Part shown: piece by piece, positions 62,180 through 64,000 of the stretch | Position numbering within the stretch: position 1 is the stretch's first letter | Layout of the letters: the number at the start of each line of letters is the position of its first letter | From: Roseibium aggregatum IAM 12614 | GTDB taxonomy: Bacteria; Pseudomonadota; Alphaproteobacteria; Rhizobiales; Stappiaceae | Assembly: GCF_000168975.1 (NCBI RefSeq) | Contig: NZ_AAUW01000014.1 | Coordinates: forward strand, 46,001 to 110,000 | Length of the DNA stretch: 64,000 bases | Direction of reading: 5' to 3' | Made by a program: the position numbers and the translations under genes | Notes under the pieces: model-generated | What the model was told of the DNA's origin: nothing | The model's database searches: none | The model's input: the letters and a program-made list of their open reading frames with translations, nothing else

Positions 62180-63622
62180 ATGGCTTTCGTCGGCGACAGT
62201 CTCGGCCGGTTTGCCAGTCAAAAAGCGTCTGCGCCCGCACTGACCTGCGGTGCGCATTCGTTTTCCTGGCAGGAACTGGCTGGGAGTGTTGGCCAAATCG
62301 AGAACGCGCTTTCAACGCGTTCCGGCCGCGGGGGATACGTGGTTTTGCGGCTCCGGGATCCGGCAGCGCTGATTGCCTGTTTCCTGGCCTGCGCCCGCAC
62401 CGGCCGCATTGCCACAATCATGGATCCGGATTGGCCCGCAGCACAGGCCGCAACGGTTCTTCAAGAGATTGCACCGGATCTCGTCATCGATGATGAAGTC
62501 TTTCCGACCCTGCGTGCAGACAGCCCCGAACTCTCGGCGGAGCTGATTGCGCCGGAAACGCCGCCGGATGAAGGCGACCTTTTCTATGCAGGTTTCACGT
62601 CCGGTTCCAGCGGTGTTCCCAAGGGCTATGTCCGGTCCCATGGATCGTGGCTCGAAAGCTTCAGACTGTCCGCTCGTGCCTTCGGAATTTCGGAAGACAG
62701 CCGCGTCGTCCTGCCGGGTCAACTCACCCATTCGCTTCATCTTTATGGCGCAGTCTGCGGACTTGCCTGCGGCCAGCACGTGGTGCTTTTGCCGCGGTTC
62801 GATCCACGCGTGGTGCTGAGAGAACTTGGCAGAGCTACTGGCGGCTCGGTCCTTTATGCAACACCAACCCAGTTGCACTATCTGGCGGAAACAGCCCGGC
62901 GCAACGGGTCCGTTGCGGCGGTGAAACAGGTTCTGGCCAGCGGCGCCAAATGGCGCGAGGCGGACCGGCAGGCATTGAAGTCGGTTTTCCCCGAAGCATG
63001 CCTTTTCGAATTCTATGGGGCTTCGGAAACCAGCTTCATCACGCTGGCCTTACCTGAAGACAATATCCCCTCGGGGTCGGTCGGAAAGGCCCCTGATGGG
63101 GTGGAGATCGTGATTGGGGATCCGTCGGCACCTGCCAGCCCTGGCCAAGCTGGCCTCATCTGGGTTCGGAGTGGGCTGCTGTTTTCGCACTATATCTGCG
63201 GCACTGCTCCGGAAACGCTCTGGCAGGACGGCTGGCTCACCGTTGGCGATCACGGTTTTCTTGATGATCGGGGGTTCCTGTTTCTGACCGGCCGTGAAAA
63301 CCGGATGGTCGTCACCTCCGGTCTGAATGTCTACCCGGAAGAGGTTGAGGCCGTACTGATCGAGCATCCGTCTGTCGCTCTGGCCGTCGTCGCGGGGGTG
63401 CCCGACCATGTGCGCGGTCACCGGCTGGAGGCGGTGGTTGAACTGAAGGCGCCGTTGGCAGACGCAAAACAGATATTGCTGCGCCATTGCCGTGCCCGGC
63501 TCATAGCTGGCAAGGTGCCGAAGCATATTCACATCCGGGCAAAGATGCCGCTGACGCCGGGGGGCAAGCCGGATATTCAGAAAGTCATGGCCGATTTGGC
63601 GAAAGAGGGAGGCAGCGGGTGA
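62180..63622 (+). CDS. AMP-dependent acyl-CoA ligase
   Basis: 480 residues from the ATG at 62180. ANL-superfamily motifs: FYAGFTSGSSGVPKGYVRSH (P-loop), EFYGASETSF, VGDHGFLDDRGFLFLTGRENRMVVTSGLNVYPEEVE and the C-terminal Lys of TPGGKPDIQ. It activates a carboxylic acid as an adenylate and then the CoA thioester. Coming right after bioMNY and overlapping a thiolase gene, it may make a biotin precursor thioester or degrade one; the substrate is not shown. Confidence 0.88.
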   Translation: MAFVGDSLGRFASQKASAPALTCGAHSFSWQELAGSVGQIENALSTRSGRGGYVVLRLRDPAALIACFLACARTGRIATIMDPDWPAAQAATVLQEIAPDLVIDDEVFPTLRADSPELSAELIAPETPPDEGDLFYAGFTSGSSGVPKGYVRSHGSWLESFRLSARAFGISEDSRVVLPGQLTHSLHLYGAVCGLACGQHVVLLPRFDPRVVLRELGRATGGSVLYATPTQLHYLAETARRNGSVAAVKQVLASGAKWREADRQALKSVFPEACLFEFYGASETSFITLALPEDNIPSGSVGKAPDGVEIVIGDPSAPASPGQAGLIWVRSGLLFSHYICGTAPETLWQDGWLTVGDHGFLDDRGFLFLTGRENRMVVTSGLNVYPEEVEAVLIEHPSVALAVVAGVPDHVRGHRLEAVVELKAPLADAKQILLRHCRARLIAGKVPKHIHIRAKMPLTPGGKPDIQKVMADLAKEGGSG

Positions 63623-64000
63623 AACACGGATGCAAGGCAGTGATTGCAGCAGCGCGGCGCACGGCGGTTTGCCCGCGCGGCGGTGCACTTGCCAAGTTTC
63701 AGGCTGACGAGCTTGCCGCACCCGTTCTCGCGCAGCTTATTGTCGATGCCGGTATTGAACCGGGAGACGTCGATTTCGTCTTTCTGGGCAACGCCCTTTA
63801 CGGTGGCGGCAATCCGGCCCGTCTCGCGGCGCTTCGGGCAGGGTTGTCGCAAACGGTCCCCGCTCTGACCATAGACACACAATGCTGCTCAGGCCTTGAT
63901 GCGATCCTCATGGGCGCACGCATGATTGAAGCCGGTGCGGCCGAGATCGTTCTGGCGGGCGGCACGGAGAGCTTCAGCCGGTCACCGATCCGGATGACCA
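63619..64000 (+). CDS. Thiolase family acetyl-CoA acyltransferase (partial, runs off window)
   Basis: A GTG start at 63619 overlaps the ligase stop (GTGA) and the frame stays open to the window end, 127 codons. It reads as the thiolase N-terminus: AAARRTAVCPRGGALAKFQ, DFVFLGNALYGGG, and TQCCSGLDAI with the nucleophilic Cys89, then LAGGTESFSRSPIRM. Standard thiolases are about 390 residues, so roughly two thirds lie beyond the window. Last visible gene of the bioMNY operon. Confidence 0.88.
   Translation, partial: MKHGCKAVIAAARRTAVCPRGGALAKFQADELAAPVLAQLIVDAGIEPGDVDFVFLGNALYGGGNPARLAALRAGLSQTVPALTIDTQCCSGLDAILMGARMIEAGAAEIVLAGGTESFSRSPIRMT

Noticed and set aside
1..64000. tRNA, rRNA, phage, integrase and insertion-sequence genes.
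   Set aside because: I looked for their usual signatures and saw none; a covariance-model tRNA scan would be needed to exclude them fully.

Overview
The window is GC-rich, densely coded DNA from an alphaproteobacterium, most likely a Hyphomicrobiales or Stappiaceae-type marine bacterium such as Roseibium/Labrenzia. That placement is inferred from gene content and order, not from a marker gene. Supporting content is the lpoA-like/rsmI/yraN/gshB block, TRAP transporters with a DctBD two-component system, bioMNY, a CyaC-type cyclase, ECF41, a BKACE protein, and alphaproteobacterial palindromic intergenic repeats. I saw no rRNA, tRNA, CRISPR, integrase, phage gene or transposase. The window looks chromosomal.

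Layout. 0-7 kb holds housekeeping genes: agmatinase family, cysK, a dut-HAD pair, two envelope proteins, an extradiol-dioxygenase-like protein and coaBC. 7.2-11.6 kb holds a palindromic repeat element, the divergent lpoA-like and rsmI-yraN pair, and gshB. 11.6-15.7 kb holds an ABM monooxygenase under a SoxR-type box, an AT-rich gap with a candidate small transcript, hpd with a divergent Lrp regulator, and two envelope or unknown genes. 15.8-22 kb holds a P450-ferredoxin-DctP operon divergent from a NodD-like LysR gene with two ATC-N9-GAT boxes, then two divergent citrate-synthase-family genes, one fused to a DNA-binding domain. 22-28.6 kb holds rsgA, GNATs, a PEP-mutase-like enzyme and modBC without modA. 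28.6-37 kb is a C4-dicarboxylate-type block: dctBD, an inserted AhpD-ECF41 cassette with its own promoter, then dctPQM behind two palindromic sites and a sigma-54 promoter.

37-50 kb holds an SCP2 protein, an IlvD/Edd dehydratase, a membrane protein that looks like a P1B-type ATPase stripped of its catalytic motifs, a peptide-type ABC transporter operon with an M20 amidohydrolase, and a membrane/ferredoxin/adenylate-cyclase fusion. 50-56 kb holds an ArsC-like protein, a 16-bp tandem repeat, a YcbK-like lipoprotein, an aminotransferase-BKACE pair, purU, and a LysR/DUF1127-like pair. 56-64 kb holds the second copy of the palindromic element, TetR/DUF1295 and LysE/MocR divergent pairs with visible repeated operators, and a biotin-uptake operon (bioMNY) running into an acyl-CoA ligase and a thiolase cut by the window edge.

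The observations I rate highest are three. First, a 198-262 bp palindromic element occurs twice (7221-7482 and 56082-56279); its terminal stems keep pairing through four compensatory base-pair changes and G-T pairs, and both copies keep a 41-42 codon reading frame. Second, the P1B-ATPase-like pseudoenzyme at 39661-41220. Third, several regulatory circuits are readable directly from promoter sequence: ECF41, sigma-54/DctD, SoxR, nod-box and the citrate-synthase/HTH operator.
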